A stretch of 7,618 nt of DNA from Fusobacterium sp. (lineage in GTDB: Bacteria; Fusobacteriota; Fusobacteriia; Fusobacteriales; Fusobacteriaceae). This document shows positions 1 to 5,530 of the stretch, piece after piece; positions within the stretch are counted from its first letter, which is position 1; every line of letters begins with the position of its first letter. Below the pieces are notes generated by a model, which ran no database searches, was not told the DNA's origin, and saw nothing but the letters and a program-made list of their open reading frames with translations. The stretch spans positions 1 through 7,618 of the forward strand of contig JAHHTB010000083.1 in the NCBI GenBank assembly GCA_020024855.1. Reading direction: 5' to 3'. The translations under genes were made by a program, and so were the position numbers.

Positions 1-44
1 GAAAAGCTTTCACTGGATTATTAGAAAGATATTTTGGAAAATAA
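1..44 (+). CDS. C-terminal end of an unidentified upstream gene (partial)
   Basis: The frame beginning at base 3 reads KAFTGLLERYFGK and then TAA at 42-44. Eight bases later a strong intrinsic terminator begins, as expected at the end of a gene. The other two forward frames either stop within 24 bases or run through the terminator. Thirteen residues are too few to assign a family, and the gene's relation to lactate metabolism cannot be judged. The terminator and the separate promoter downstream suggest it is not in the same transcription unit as larE. Confidence 0.5.
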   Translation, partial: KAFTGLLERYFGK

Positions 45-51
45 TTAATAT

Positions 52-76
52 AAAACCAGCTTATGCTGGTTTTTTT
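52..76 (+). terminator. Rho-independent terminator after the upstream gene
   Basis: A perfect 9-bp stem, AAAACCAGC (52-60) with GCTGGTTTT (65-73), closes a TTAT loop, and the T-run continues to 76. It lies 8 bases after the stop at 42-44. It should insulate the lar genes from upstream transcription. The A and T tracts flanking the CCAGC/GCTGG core could also allow some termination from the opposite strand. Confidence 0.85.
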
Positions 77-167
77 ATTTAAAAAAATAATGACTTCTAT
101 CAAATTTATTTTTTCTAAAATTTCATTTAAAAAAAATATATTTATTACAAAATGAATGATTTATAAT

Positions 168-196
168 TTGATTTGTTAAGTTTTAAAACATATAAT
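168..196 (+). promoter_or_regulatory. Candidate sigma-A/70 promoter for larE-larB-larC
   Basis: TTGATT (168-173) and TATAAT (191-196) are separated by exactly 17 bases, so the -10 is a consensus match and the -35 is near consensus. The predicted start near 203 gives a leader of about 65 bases before larE. The upstream sequence is almost pure A/T, with A- and T-tracts that could act as an UP element. The octamer TATAATCA occurs at 191-198 and again at 227-234. In an AT-rich genome -10-like hexamers are common, so this rests on the paired boxes and their spacing. Confidence 0.6.
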
Positions 197-269
197 CATT
201 GACTTTTTCATCTTATTGTGTCATTATATAATCAAATAATTACAAATTATATTTTCACAAGGAGATGCT

Positions 270-1076
270 ATGAAAGAAAAACTGCTGAGAGAATATATAA
301 ATAAATTAATAAAAGATGGGGTACTTATCACTTTTTCTGGAGGAGTTGATAGTACCCTTGTTTTGAAAATTGCTGTTGAGGAAAATAAAAAGATTTTTGA
401 TGGAAAAGTTAAAGCCTGTACCTTTCAAACTTTTTTATCCCCTTCAGAAGATATAGAAATTGTAAAAAAATTAGCTAAAGATTTTAATGTTGATATTATT
501 CAAAAGTATATTGACCAAACAAAAAATATAGCTGTTTCAAATAATCACAAAGATAGGTGTTTTCACTGTAAAAAAATGATTTTTTCTGAGGCAATAAATA
601 TTGCAAAAGAAAATAATTTAAAATATGTTTTAGATGGTACAAACTCTGATGATTTAAAAATATATAGACCAGGACTTAAAGCAATAAAAGAACTAGGAGT
701 TAAAAGTCCTTTAGCAGAATGTGAATTTACAAAAAATGAAATAAGAGAACTAGCAGAAAAATTAAAAATAAAGGTTGCTAAAAGACCTTCCGCTCCCTGC
801 CTTGCAACTAGATTTCCCTATGATAAAAAACTTCCTTTAGAAAAATTTCCACTTATTGAAAAAGGAGAAAGTTTTTTAAAGGAGATGGGATTTTTAACAA
901 ATCGTATAAGGTTATATGGTGATGTTACAAGGATAGAAATAAATATTTCTGACTTTGATAAATTTATAAGTAGTAGAGAAAAAATTGTAAAAAATTTAAA
1001 AGAACTAGGATTTAAATACATAAATTTAGACATGGAAGGTTTTAGGTCTGGTAGCATGGACGAGGTTATACTATGA
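270..1076 (+). CDS. larE: LarE, ATP-dependent sulfur transferase of nickel-pincer cofactor synthesis
   Basis: LarE is a cytoplasmic PP-loop ATPase that adenylates the carboxylates of pyridinium-3,5-biscarboxylic acid mononucleotide and replaces them with thiocarboxylates. The 268-residue length fits the family. The PP-loop SGGVDST is at residues 23-29. DGTNSDD (122-128), YRPGLKA (132-138), RPSAPCLATRFPY (172-184) and the C-terminal EGFRSGSMDE (256-265) are family signatures. Cys177 lies where Lactobacillus plantarum LarE has its sacrificial cysteine. Two more cysteines, C97 and C100 in RCFHCKK, lie where that enzyme has none. A three-cysteine pattern is associated with LarE proteins such as that of Thermotoga maritima, which hold a [4Fe-4S] cluster, so this protein may not destroy itself with each turnover. 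AAGGAG at 259-264, five bases before the ATG, fixes the start. The stop overlaps the larB start (ATGA, 1073-1076), implying translational coupling. Confidence 0.93.
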   Translation: MKEKLLREYINKLIKDGVLITFSGGVDSTLVLKIAVEENKKIFDGKVKACTFQTFLSPSEDIEIVKKLAKDFNVDIIQKYIDQTKNIAVSNNHKDRCFHCKKMIFSEAINIAKENNLKYVLDGTNSDDLKIYRPGLKAIKELGVKSPLAECEFTKNEIRELAEKLKIKVAKRPSAPCLATRFPYDKKLPLEKFPLIEKGESFLKEMGFLTNRIRLYGDVTRIEINISDFDKFISSREKIVKNLKELGFKYINLDMEGFRSGSMDEVIL

Positions 1077-1819
1077 ATGATAAAGAATTTTTAGAAAATA
1101 TAAAAAATGGAAAACTTAGTATTGAAGAAGGAATAAATTTTTTAAAAGAATATAACTATAAAGATATTGATTTTGCAAAACTTGATTTTCAAAGAAAAGA
1201 AAGACGTGGCTTTGGAGAGGTTATATTCTGTGAGGGAAAAGAAGATTTTGCTCTTATTGAAATCTATAAATCTTTTCGAGATAGAAAAGAAAATGTTTTA
1301 GGAACAAGGGCAACTAAACATCAATATGAAATAGTAAAAAAAGAAGTATCTGAAGTTGAATATAATGAAGTTGCAAGAACTCTTTTAATAAATTATGAAA
1401 ATAATAAAAAAATAGGAAATATTGCAATTTGTACAGGAGGGACAGCTGATTTAAAAGTTGCTGAAGAAGCTCGTGTTACCTGTGAATTTTTAGGAGCAGA
1501 GGTACATAAATTTTATGATGTTGGAGTTTCTGGAATACATAGACTTTTATCAAAAGCAAAAGAAATAAAAGAAGCAAATGTTATTATTGCAGTGGCTGGA
1601 ATGGAAGGAGCACTTCCAACTGTTATAGCTGGATTGGTTAATAAACCAATAATTGCAGTACCTACTTCTATTGGGTATGGAGCTAGTTTTAATGGAATAG
1701 CAGCACTTTTAACAATGTTAAATTCATGTGCAGAAGGAGTGAGTGTTGTAAATATTGACAATGGTTTTGGAGCAGGTTATCAAGCAGCACAAATAAATAA
1801 ACTTATAGAAAGGAGATAG
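1073..1819 (+). CDS. larB: LarB, nicotinic acid adenine dinucleotide carboxylase/hydrolase
   Basis: LarB catalyses the first step of nickel-pincer cofactor synthesis. It carboxylates the pyridine ring of NaAD at C5 and cleaves the phosphoanhydride, giving pyridinium-3,5-biscarboxylic acid mononucleotide and AMP. The C-terminal half is the PurE/AIR-carboxylase-like domain: IAICTGGTADL (117-127), FYDVGVSGIHRL (147-158), VAGMEGALPTVIAGL (174-188) and GYGASFNGIAAL (201-212). Cys219 in LNSCAEGVSVVNIDNG (216-231) lies where the family keeps its catalytic cysteine, by memory of the L. plantarum enzyme. The N-terminal 110 residues are the less conserved LarB-specific part. The 248-residue length is normal. 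The start overlaps the larE stop by four bases, with GAGG at 1062-1065. The gene ends two bases before larC, whose Shine-Dalgarno sequence lies inside the last larB codons. Confidence 0.93.
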   Translation: MNDKEFLENIKNGKLSIEEGINFLKEYNYKDIDFAKLDFQRKERRGFGEVIFCEGKEDFALIEIYKSFRDRKENVLGTRATKHQYEIVKKEVSEVEYNEVARTLLINYENNKKIGNIAICTGGTADLKVAEEARVTCEFLGAEVHKFYDVGVSGIHRLLSKAKEIKEANVIIAVAGMEGALPTVIAGLVNKPIIAVPTSIGYGASFNGIAALLTMLNSCAEGVSVVNIDNGFGAGYQAAQINKLIERR

Positions 1820-1821
1820 AT

Positions 1822-2622
1822 ATGGATTTATATTTTGAAACATATTCTGGAATTTCTGGAGATATGACAATTGGAGCTTTACTTGATTTAGGTGCAGATA
1901 AAAAAGTTCTAATTGATGCATTAGAATCTATGAATTTCGGAGAGTATGAGTTGGTTTTTGAAAGATGTAAGAAAAAAGGAATTGATGCTTTTAAATTTGA
2001 TGTAGTAACAAAAGAAAATCCACATGTACATCATTGTCATCATGAGTATGAACACCATCATGAACATTGTTGTCATGAACAACATCATCACACTCATAGA
2101 GGATTAAAAGAAATAATTGAGATAATTGATTCGGGAAATTTTTCTAAAAAGGCAAAAGAAAATGCAAAAAAAATATTTGAAATTATTGGAAAAGCAGAGG
2201 CAAAAGCTCATGGAACAACTATTGAAGAAGTTCATTTCCATGAAGTTGGAGCAATAGATTCTATAATTGACATAGTTGGAGTTTGTGTTCTTATTGATAA
2301 CTTAAATCCTGAACATATTTATTTCACAGAACTTTATGAGGGTAAAGGATTTGTAAAATGTGCTCATGGAATAATGCCTGTCCCTGCTCCTGCCGTTTTA
2401 AATATAATTATGAATGAAAACATACCTTTAAATATAATTGATGATGAAGGTGAGCATGTTACTCCTACTGGTGCTGGAATAGTTGCCATGTTTAGTGAGG
2501 GAAAAGTACCATATTCTTTTAATATTAAAAAAATTGGATTAGGTGCAGGAACAAGAGATTTTGAAAATACAACAAATATTTTAAGAGTAATGGAAATAGA
2601 AAATAGTAAAAAAAAACACTAG
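1822..2622 (+). CDS. larC: LarC1, N-terminal part of the nickel-insertion enzyme LarC (zero frame)
   Basis: LarC is the CTP-dependent cyclometallase that inserts nickel into the bisthiocarboxylate nucleotide to finish the cofactor. This zero-frame product has 266 residues. It opens with the family start YFETYSGISGDMTIGALLDLGA (4-25, typical of LarC). EVHFHEVGAIDSIIDIVG (136-153), CAHGIMPVPAPA (180-191), TPTGAGI (214-220) and GLGAGTRDF (239-247) follow. Residues 68-92 form a metal-binding-looking segment with 14 histidines and 3 cysteines, plausibly for storing or delivering nickel. The frame ends at TAG 2620-2622, right after an A9 run. The rest of the family sequence continues without loss in the -1 frame. 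AAGGAG at 1810-1815 supports the ATG. The known precedent is L. plantarum larC, made as LarC1 and a frameshifted full-length protein. Confidence 0.92.
   Translation: MDLYFETYSGISGDMTIGALLDLGADKKVLIDALESMNFGEYELVFERCKKKGIDAFKFDVVTKENPHVHHCHHEYEHHHEHCCHEQHHHTHRGLKEIIEIIDSGNFSKKAKENAKKIFEIIGKAEAKAHGTTIEEVHFHEVGAIDSIIDIVGVCVLIDNLNPEHIYFTELYEGKGFVKCAHGIMPVPAPAVLNIIMNENIPLNIIDDEGEHVTPTGAGIVAMFSEGKVPYSFNIKKIGLGAGTRDFENTTNILRVMEIENSKKKH
2608..2616 (+). other. A9 slippery site for -1 frameshifting in larC
   Basis: In the zero frame the run reads AAA AAA AAA CAC TAG. This contains the heptamer A AAA AAA, on which P- and A-site tRNAs can re-pair perfectly one base back. After the slip, decoding continues ACA CTA GAA ATA ATT, giving TLEII and then the conserved ETNIDDTTGE. 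The -1 frame has a TAA at 2607-2609, so entry to that frame must occur inside the run. I see no convincing downstream pseudoknot or strong stem; the AACT/AGTT pairing about 40 bases on is weak. Nor is there an upstream Shine-Dalgarno-like stimulator. RNA polymerase slippage on nine adenines could give the same result. Confidence 0.75.
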
Positions 2623-3050
2623 AAATAATTGAAACTAATATTGATGACACAACTGGAGAAGTTTTAGGTTTTGTTATGGAAAAACTTTTAAAAGTTAGTC
2701 TTGATGTTTATTATACATCTATCTTTATGAAAAAAAATAGACCAGCTTACAAGCTTAGTGTTTTATGCAAAAAAGAAAATGAAAAGGAAGTTGCTGATAT
2801 TATCTTTAAACATACAACATCTATTGGAATAAGAAAATATGATGTGGATAGAATTATTTTAGAAAGAAAAATTGTTGAATTTGATAGTTCTTTAGGAAAA
2901 GCAAAGGTTAAATGTGTAAAAAATAATGATGAAATTTATGTTTATCCTGAATATGAAGTTGTAAAAGAGCTAGCAAATAAAAATGATATTTCTATAACTG
3001 ATGTTTATTTTAAAATTGTATCTGAATATAGATTAAAATTTAATATGTAA
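2610..3050 (+). CDS. larC: LarC2, C-terminal part of LarC, expressed by a -1 frameshift
   Basis: This -1 frame is open from the A9 run to TAA at 3048-3050 and encodes the CTP-binding C-terminal domain of LarC. Joined to LarC1 at codon 265 it gives a 409-residue protein, a normal full LarC length. In fusion numbering, ETNIDDTTGE is 271-280, LDVYYTSIFMKKNRPAYKL about 294-312, and a PEY motif with a helix follows near the end; all are family features. The first ATG in this frame (2676) lies inside the conserved domain, would lose ETNIDD, and has no Shine-Dalgarno sequence. Independent initiation is therefore unlikely and frameshifting is the sensible route. No decay is visible (no further stops, key motifs kept), which argues against a pseudogene. 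A one-base homopolymer sequencing error would mimic this layout. Confidence 0.85.
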   Translation, partial: KKTLEIIETNIDDTTGEVLGFVMEKLLKVSLDVYYTSIFMKKNRPAYKLSVLCKKENEKEVADIIFKHTTSIGIRKYDVDRIILERKIVEFDSSLGKAKVKCVKNNDEIYVYPEYEVVKELANKNDISITDVYFKIVSEYRLKFNM

Positions 3051-3120
3051 TATTTTTTTATTAATTGTATTTTTATAAATAAAGTTGTAAAAAAATTATT
3101 CATATTTTTTTAATATTATA

Positions 3121-3149
3121 TTGACTGGTCCAACCAAATATGTTAATCT
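3121..3149 (+). promoter_or_regulatory. Candidate larA promoter
   Basis: TTGACT (3121-3126) and TAATCT (3144-3149) are 17 bases apart, and a TG at 3141-3142 gives an extended -10 (TGTTAATCT). Transcription would begin near 3156, leaving a very short leader of about 10 bases that still includes the G-rich ribosome binding site. This would let larA be expressed separately from larEBC. No clear intrinsic terminator is visible between larC and larA, so read-through from larEBC is also possible. The -10 is imperfect, and the call depends mainly on the -35 and the spacing. Confidence 0.45.
3126..3136 (+). promoter_or_regulatory. TGGT-N3-ACCA dyad, possible GntR/FadR-type operator
   Basis: TGGTCCAACCA is an inverted repeat with 4-base arms and a 3-base centre, and stands out as GC-rich in an AT-rich gap. 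It matches TNGTNNNACNA, the consensus described for FadR-subfamily GntR regulators, which includes lactate-responsive LldR proteins. It overlaps the -35/spacer of the candidate larA promoter, a position suited to repression. No second copy was found upstream of larE. The match is short, no regulator gene lies in the window, and the assignment is inference. Confidence 0.35.
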
Positions 3150-3156
3150 TTTAAAT

Positions 3157-3165
3157 GGGGGTGGT
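3157..3165 (+). promoter_or_regulatory. Ribosome binding site that decides the larA start
   Basis: GGGGGTGGT can pair along the full anti-Shine-Dalgarno sequence if G-U wobbles are allowed (compare GGAGGTGAT). It lies after the in-frame TTG at 3121 and before ATG codons at 3166 and 3172. It therefore rules out the longer TTG-initiated form. It does not cleanly separate the two ATGs: the G5 core is 4 bases from the first and 10 from the second. Confidence 0.6.
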
Positions 3166-4437
3166 ATGAATATGAAAGTTAAATTACCATATGGAAAAGA
3201 AGAAATTGAATTAGAATTACCAGAAAATGCTGATGTACTTGTTTCTAAAGCTGGACAACTAAAAAGAGAGAAGTCTCAAGAAGAATTGGTTCAAGAAGCA
3301 TTGGAAAACCCAATCGGTTCAGCAAGAGTTTCTGAACTAGCAAAAGGAAAGAAAAAAATAGTGGTTATCACATCTGACCACACAAGACCTGTTCCGAGTA
3401 AGGTTACACTTCCTATCTATTTGAAAGAGATAAGAAAAGGAAATCCTGATGCTGATATAACTATTCTTATTGCAACTGGATTCCACAGACCAACAACAAA
3501 AGAAGAAATGATAGACAAATTTGGAGCTGATGTTGTTGCTAAAGAGCATTTTGTAGTTCATATGTCTCAAAAAGAGGAAGATATGGCTTACTTAGGAAAA
3601 CTTCCATCAGGTGGAGATTTATTAATTAACAAACTTGCTGCTGAAGCTGATCTAGTTGTGTCAGAAGGATTTATAGAACCACATTTCTTTGCTGGATTTT
3701 CAGGTGGAAGAAAATCTATTCTTCCTGGAATAGCATCACAAAAAACTGTATTTGGAAATCACTGCTCTAAATTTATTGCATCAGATAAATCAAGAACAGG
3801 TAATTTAAACGGAAATCCAATACATAAAGATATGCAATTTGCAGCTGAAAAAGCAAAACTTGCATTTATCCTAAATGTTGTGATAAACTCTAAAAAAGAA
3901 GTTATTGCTGCCTTTGCTGGAGATTGTGTAAAAGCTCATGAAAAAGGTTGTGAATTTGTAACTGATATTTCATCAATAAAAGGAACAAATGCAGATATAG
4001 CAATTACTACAAACGGTGGTTATCCTTTAGACCAAAATATTTATCAGTCAGTTAAAAGCATGACTGCTGCTGAAGCTTGTGTTAAACCAGATGGAATTAT
4101 AATAGAAGTTTCAAAATGTAATGATTTACATGGTGGAGAAGGATTCTACAACACATTTAAAAATGCTAAAAATGCAAAAGAAGTTGAAGATACAATATTA
4201 AAAGTAAAAATGGAAGATACTATTGCTGACCAATGGGAAAGTCAAATTCTTGCAAGAATACTTTGCCGTCATGAAGTATTATATGTTGCAGACCCATCTG
4301 CAAAACAAATACTTGAAGATATGCATATAGAATATGTTCCTACTGTTGAAGAAGCTCTAAGAATTGCTCTTGAGAGAAAAGGAAAAAATGCAAAAGTTGC
4401 TGTTATTCCTGATGGTGTTTCTGTAATAGTTAAGTAA
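3166..4437 (+). CDS. larA: LarA, nickel-pincer-dependent lactate racemase
   Basis: LarA interconverts D- and L-lactate by hydride transfer to the nickel-pincer nucleotide that it holds covalently through a lysine. The 423-residue product aligns from end to end, by memory, with L. plantarum LarA (424 residues). Motifs are SDHTRPVPS (70-78), ATGFHRP (103-109), EGFIEPHFFAGFSGGRKS (167-184), NH (198-199), NGGYPLDQN (283-291) and DQW (355-357). The catalytic and cofactor residues map one position earlier than in L. plantarum: H107 (H108), H173 (H174), K183 (the cofactor lysine K184) and H199 (H200). I chose ATG 3166 because it puts LPY at residues 7-9 as in L. plantarum; ATG 3172 is nearly as good. 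LarA homologues can racemise other 2-hydroxyacids, so lactate is the likely but unproven substrate. The gene follows its cofactor genes, and no larD channel gene is present. Confidence 0.93.
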   Translation: MNMKVKLPYGKEEIELELPENADVLVSKAGQLKREKSQEELVQEALENPIGSARVSELAKGKKKIVVITSDHTRPVPSKVTLPIYLKEIRKGNPDADITILIATGFHRPTTKEEMIDKFGADVVAKEHFVVHMSQKEEDMAYLGKLPSGGDLLINKLAAEADLVVSEGFIEPHFFAGFSGGRKSILPGIASQKTVFGNHCSKFIASDKSRTGNLNGNPIHKDMQFAAEKAKLAFILNVVINSKKEVIAAFAGDCVKAHEKGCEFVTDISSIKGTNADIAITTNGGYPLDQNIYQSVKSMTAAEACVKPDGIIIEVSKCNDLHGGEGFYNTFKNAKNAKEVEDTILKVKMEDTIADQWESQILARILCRHEVLYVADPSAKQILEDMHIEYVPTVEEALRIALERKGKNAKVAVIPDGVSVIVK

Positions 4438-4456
4438 AAACTTTAAATATTTTTTG

Positions 4457-4525
4457 GAAAGAGGTTGTTGCAAATGGCTATAAAAATTTATTTTTATAGA
4501 AAATATAAATTGTAACAACCCTTTC
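4457..4525 (+). repeat. Long imperfect palindrome with nested hairpin, possible larA terminator
   Basis: The arm 4457-4473 pairs with 4510-4525 over 16 bp, with one bulged A (4462) and one G-U pair (4470/4513). Inside, CTATAAAAA (4478-4486) pairs perfectly with TTTTTATAG (4491-4499) around a TTTA loop. The RNA would be a long arm with a second hairpin at its tip. The element starts 20 bases after the larA stop and is followed only by TTTGTATT, a poor U-tract for a terminator. It may be a terminator, an mRNA end-stabilising structure or a copy of a small dispersed palindromic repeat. It shows no conserved cobalamin or NiCo riboswitch motif that I can recognise. Confidence 0.6.
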
Positions 4526-4565
4526 TTTGTATTAAATTATAAAAATATAAAAAGCGGAGGAAAAA

Positions 4566-5510
4566 ATGAAAAAAATATTTTGTCTTTTATTCTTATCACT
4601 ATCTACATTCTTATTTTCTTATGAACCTGTAAAATATACTTTTGATGATGGAACATATAAAAGAGACGTAGTTGTTAAAAAAGCTCCTGAAAGAGCTATT
4701 ACTCTTGCACAATTTATGACTGAAACATTACTTGCTTTAGGTTTAGAGGATAAGATGATTGGAACAGCTTTAATGAATGGAGATATCCTTCCAGAATATA
4801 AAGAAGCTTATGATAAAATTCCTGTATTGGAAATGGGAGAGGGACACTCAGTATCAAAAGAAGCTTTTATTGCTATGGGAGCTGATTTTGTTTCTGGTTG
4901 GGAACAATCAATTTCTGAAGAAAGTACAGGTTCTCTTGAGGAATTAGAAGAAAGAGAAGTTGTTCCCTTTGTTTCAAATGGTTTAAATAATACTGCAACT
5001 ATTGAAACTGTTTATGATGATTTTAGACTTTTAGGAAAGATATTTGATGTTTCAGATAGAGCTGAAAAAGTAGTAGCACAAATGCAAAATACTCTAAAAC
5101 CTATTATTGAAAAAACTAAAAATATTCCTGAAAATGAAAAACCAAAAGTTCTTTTATATGACTCTGGGGAAAGTGAAGCCTTTGTAGGTGGAGCTGGACT
5201 TCCTACTAACTTAATAAAACTTGCTGGAGGAAAAAATATTTTCTCTGACTTAAATGTTGACTATGGAGTTGTTTCTTTTGAAAGTATCCTAGATAGAAAT
5301 CCTGATATCATTGTTGTTACTGATTATTTATCAGGACTTCCAGCTGAAAAGAAAATAGAAAACTTTAAAAAAATACCTGGAATGAGTGAATTAAATGCAG
5401 TTAAAAATAATAGAATTTATATTGTAAACCTTGTTGAAATGGCTCCAGGAGTAAGAAATGCTAAAACAGTTGAAAAATTATATAATATGTTTTATGGAGA
5501 AAATAAATAA
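4566..5510 (+). CDS. Periplasmic substrate-binding protein of a FecBCD/BtuFCD-type importer
   Basis: This is a class III (BtuF/FhuD/TroA-fold) binding protein of 314 residues that captures the substrate and delivers it to the permease encoded next. Residues 1-18 are a Sec signal peptide: KK, then a hydrophobic stretch ending LFS before YEP. The only cysteine (C6) is too early for a lipobox, so the protein should be soluble in a periplasm. The two lobes show the usual pattern: SVSKEAFIAMGADFV (95-109) and VVSFESILDRNPDIIVV (235-251). E99 and E239 match the glutamates that dock BtuF-like proteins onto their permease. The mature chain has no cysteine and one histidine (H94), which argues for a chelated metal rather than a naked ion. 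GGAGG at 4556-4560 sets the start. Nickel chelate is the favoured cargo from context; corrinoid, haem or siderophore remain possible. Confidence 0.85.
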   Translation: MKKIFCLLFLSLSTFLFSYEPVKYTFDDGTYKRDVVVKKAPERAITLAQFMTETLLALGLEDKMIGTALMNGDILPEYKEAYDKIPVLEMGEGHSVSKEAFIAMGADFVSGWEQSISEESTGSLEELEEREVVPFVSNGLNNTATIETVYDDFRLLGKIFDVSDRAEKVVAQMQNTLKPIIEKTKNIPENEKPKVLLYDSGESEAFVGGAGLPTNLIKLAGGKNIFSDLNVDYGVVSFESILDRNPDIIVVTDYLSGLPAEKKIENFKKIPGMSELNAVKNNRIYIVNLVEMAPGVRNAKTVEKLYNMFYGENK

Positions 5511-5530
5511 AAGTAATTTAGGGGCAAAAA

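Noticed and set aside
199..232. TTGACT (199-204) with TATAAT (227-232) as the larE promoter
   Set aside because: The spacer is 22 bases, too long for a sigma-A/70 promoter; the 168-196 pair has ideal 17-base spacing.
2676..3050. LarC2 as an independent gene starting at ATG 2676
   Set aside because: There is no ribosome binding site, and the conserved ETNIDDTTGE lies upstream in the same frame, so this start would cut into the domain.
1822..3050. larC as a pseudogene
   Set aside because: Both parts are full and undamaged, the break is exactly at a slippery run, and frameshifted larC is a known arrangement.
3051..3120. An intrinsic terminator between larC and larA
   Set aside because: Only A/T-only pairings such as the A-run at 3089-3095 with the T-run at 3104-3110 are possible, without any G-C pair to make a stable stem.
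3121..3165. A longer larA starting at TTG 3121
   Set aside because: It has no Shine-Dalgarno sequence, adds 15 residues not expected of LarA, and would turn the likely promoter and G-rich ribosome binding site into coding sequence.
3337..3570. Open frames on the - strand across the gene bodies
   Set aside because: They lie inside well-recognised + strand genes, encode low-complexity sequences without motifs, and lack ribosome binding sites.
4438..4565. Cobalamin or NiCo riboswitch before the transporter genes
   Set aside because: The gap is only 128 bases, is mostly A/T, and shows none of the conserved G/C-rich core segments of these riboswitches.
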